A stretch of 64,000 nt of DNA. It comes from Halomonas stenophila. Lineage in GTDB: Bacteria > Pseudomonadota > Gammaproteobacteria > Pseudomonadales > Halomonadaceae. The notes below the pieces were generated by a model that worked only from the letters and a program-made list of their open reading frames with translations, did not search any database and was not told where the DNA came from. The stretch lies in the NCBI RefSeq assembly GCF_014192275.1, contig NZ_JACHXR010000001.1, positions 744,001-808,000 of the forward strand, in the 5' to 3' direction. Below, one piece after another: positions 62,738 through 64,000 of this stretch; the first letter of the stretch is position 1; each line of letters starts with the position of its first letter. Made by a program: the position numbers and the translations under genes.

Positions 62738-63199
62738 TCAGAGGGCCTCGGCGGCCGCGCGGCAGCTATCGCACTGGCCGAGCAGCTCGATGGTCTGGCG
62801 CTGGACGGCGAAGCCCAGCTCCCGGGCCCGCGCGCCCAGCTGCTCGTTGATGTCATCCAGGTGCAGCTCCTCGACGCGGCCGCAGTCGCGGCAGATCAGC
62901 AGCTGGAAGCCGTGGGCATGCTCGGGGCAGGGGCAGGCGACATAGGCGTTGAGCGACTCGATGCGGTGCACGAGGCCCTGGTCGATCAGGAACTCCAGGG
63001 CGCGATACACGGTCGGCGGCCGTGCCGCGGCATGCTCCGTGGCGAGGCGGTCCAGCAGGTCGTAGGCCTTGAGGCCGCCGCGGGTGTCCGCGATCATCTG
63101 CAGCACCCGCTGGCGGATGGGGGTGAAGCGCACGCCGCGGCGACGGCACTGTCGCTCGGCCTGGTGCATCAGGGCGCGGGAATCGGTCATGCTGGCCAT
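62738..63199 (-). CDS. zur: Zinc uptake regulator Zur (Fur family)
   Basis: A 153-residue Fur-family repressor. The winged helix RFTPIRQRVLQMIADTRGGLKAYDLLDRLATEHAAARPPTVYRALEFLIDQGLVHRIES is followed by the metal domain with CPEHAHGFQLLICRDCGRVEELHLDD and the C-terminal CDSC that fixes structural zinc. A His-rich Fur signature is absent, so Zur is preferred to Fur. ATG 63199 or 63190 could be the start. It is 20 bases upstream of hisI. Confidence 0.88.
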   Translation of the reverse strand: MASMTDSRALMHQAERQCRRRGVRFTPIRQRVLQMIADTRGGLKAYDLLDRLATEHAAARPPTVYRALEFLIDQGLVHRIESLNAYVACPCPEHAHGFQLLICRDCGRVEELHLDDINEQLGARARELGFAVQRQTIELLGQCDSCRAAAEAL

Positions 63200-63271
63200 G
63201 CGGGTCTCGGGATGAAGGCCACATTCTACGCGCCACGCCCGAAGGGAGCCAGTCACCGCGTCGTTGCCCCA

Positions 63272-63393
63272 GGGCGATCGCAGTTGGGTGGCGAGGGGCG
63301 CCGGGGACAGGTCGAAGAGGGGGTCCTACGCCATGGATGGCGTCGGTAGCGCCCAGGGAGGGGTTCACAGCGCCCCCTCGCAGACCTGTCGAC
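63272..63393 (-). repeat. Dispersed modular repeat, copy C (short form)
   Basis: On the minus strand this reads from GTCGACAGG through GGGCGCTACCGACGCC, then jumps directly to ATCCATGGCGTAGGACC and TTCGACCTGTCCCCGGCGCC to the end block CCCAACTGCGATCGCCC. Compared with copies A and B it lacks ~80 internal bases (CTGCGGCG to the second palindrome) but has the same two ends, so the family is modular. It lies between zur and the ferritin-like gene. Confidence 0.82.
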
Positions 63394-63445
63394 GGACCAA
63401 CTCCAAGAACTGCAATAGCCCTGGTCGTTGCCCTGATGGTTGCCC

Positions 63446-64000
63446 TCAACCGGAGGACAGGCCGGGCAGTCGCCTGGCCCCCGCCAGCCAGCCCCGTGGC
63501 CAGTCGCGGCCGGCCAGTCGGGCATCCTCGGCATCCTCCCCGTCATACGCCGCCACCAGCTCGGCGAGGATATGCCGCTCGGCCTGCTTCTGGGCGAGCA
63601 TGCCGAGCAGCAGCGTCTGCAGGAAGGGGGTGGCATTGATCTCCTGGAGGTGCGCCGCCACCCGCACCGCGTGCTCGGCCCGGGCCTCGGCCAGCTTCAG
63701 CGCGGCGAGCGCCTGGCCGCGACCGGCGATCAGCCCGGAGGCCTTGCCGCTCTCCGCCCCTGCCTGCCAGGCGTGTCCCGTCGGGGGCGCGACACGCGAT
63801 GGTGGCGGGTCGAGCTCGCCAACGGACCCGTGGATGTCCACCAGGCGCCGTTCGCACTCGATGCCCAGGGTCGCCATCAGGCGGCTGATACCGCGACCGA
63901 AGGGCAGGAAGCGAAAGGCCAGGCGGCGATAGTGGCCCATCTCCTGGCGTTCGTGATCGCCGGCCAGGGCCAGGAGCTCCCCGGGCAGCAGGGCGGCGGG
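63446..64000 (-). CDS. Ferritin-like domain protein, C-terminal part (cut by window end)
   Basis: The frame continues in the upstream direction to the edge (64000), where it still reads LLALAGDHERQEMGHYRRLA, so the 5' end is outside. Glutamates and histidines such as in DHERQEMGHYRRLA, GIECERRLVDIHG and QKQAERHILAELVAAY are spaced as in ferritin-like four-helix bundles with a possible diiron site. No named subfamily is recognised. The function (iron storage, oxidase or hydroxylase) is not decidable here. Confidence 0.6.
   Translation of the reverse strand, partial: PAALLPGELLALAGDHERQEMGHYRRLAFRFLPFGRGISRLMATLGIECERRLVDIHGSVGELDPPPSRVAPPTGHAWQAGAESGKASGLIAGRGQALAALKLAEARAEHAVRVAAHLQEINATPFLQTLLLGMLAQKQAERHILAELVAAYDGEDAEDARLAGRDWPRGWLAGARRLPGLSSG

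Overview
This is a GC-rich chromosomal window that looks like a Halomonas-type gammaproteobacterium (family Halomonadaceae). That placement is an inference from the gene content: the mltD-gloB-yafS-rnhA-dnaQ neighbourhood, TusDCB with TusE, YejABEF, CysI with DUF934, and a Zur/HisI/YidD cluster. No rRNA is present. One tRNA (tRNA-Ser, anticodon UGA) lies at 26139-26228. Most of the window is ordinary housekeeping DNA with short spacers and many 4-8 base gene overlaps.

Layout. 1-11.0 kb: end of an omega-amidase gene, rsuA, a membrane diguanylate cyclase, the yejABEF oligopeptide/microcin C-type ABC importer, mltD and gloB. 11.1-17.9 kb: yafS-like methyltransferase, rnhA, dnaQ, nudC, an SCP2 protein, sohB, an ArsR regulator and prpE. 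18.0-19.9 kb: the only mobile-element region, an IS1111-type IS110 element inserted inside a dispersed repeat. 20.0-25.5 kb: an esterase, an orphan THI5-like binding protein, a K+/H+ antiporter, a PrpA-like phosphatase and small ORFs. 25.5-26.3 kb: a solitary XRE antitoxin with a toxin stub, tandem hairpins and tRNA-Ser. 26.3-29.7 kb: NUDIX, YccA-like, TusDCB-TusE and AcpH. 29.7-41.1 kb: a molybdenum block in which moeA and moaB sit beside a formate dehydrogenase cluster (three subunits, Tat-signal small protein, TorD-like chaperone, a large polyferredoxin, DUF3306 and DUF3305) with a divergent fdhD. 41.1-45.7 kb: an XRE-cupin regulator and a deacetylase gene divergent from a Pat-type protein acetyltransferase. 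45.7-53.1 kb: pdxH, wrbA, arsC, a Smr-domain nuclease, cysI and a MATE pump. 53.1-64 kb: metH, nfuA, a KfrA-like coiled-coil protein divergent from a tyrosine recombinase, sufE, yidD-hisI-zur and the start-less end of a ferritin-like gene.

How parts fit together. MoeA and MoaB supply the molybdenum cofactor, FdhD and the TorD-like protein mature the Tat-exported catalytic subunit, and the beta and gamma subunits pass formate electrons to quinone. PrpE carries the conserved SGK lysine that Pat-type enzymes acetylate in acyl-CoA synthetases, so the acetyltransferase/deacetylase pair at 42-45 kb may act on it.

The most unusual signals are not classical genes. (1) A modular dispersed repeat is present three times, and one copy is cut exactly by the IS110-family element; short segments in the element's structured 3' non-coding region match both the target and the joined element ends, as expected for a bridge/seek guide RNA. 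(2) A duplication of the moaB/moeA junction has created a 33-codon chimeric ORF that overlaps both neighbours. (3) A KfrA-like protein and a tyrosine recombinase diverge from an AT-rich spacer with perfect palindromes. (4) There are several long palindromes and a repeated 18-base AT-rich motif in spacers.
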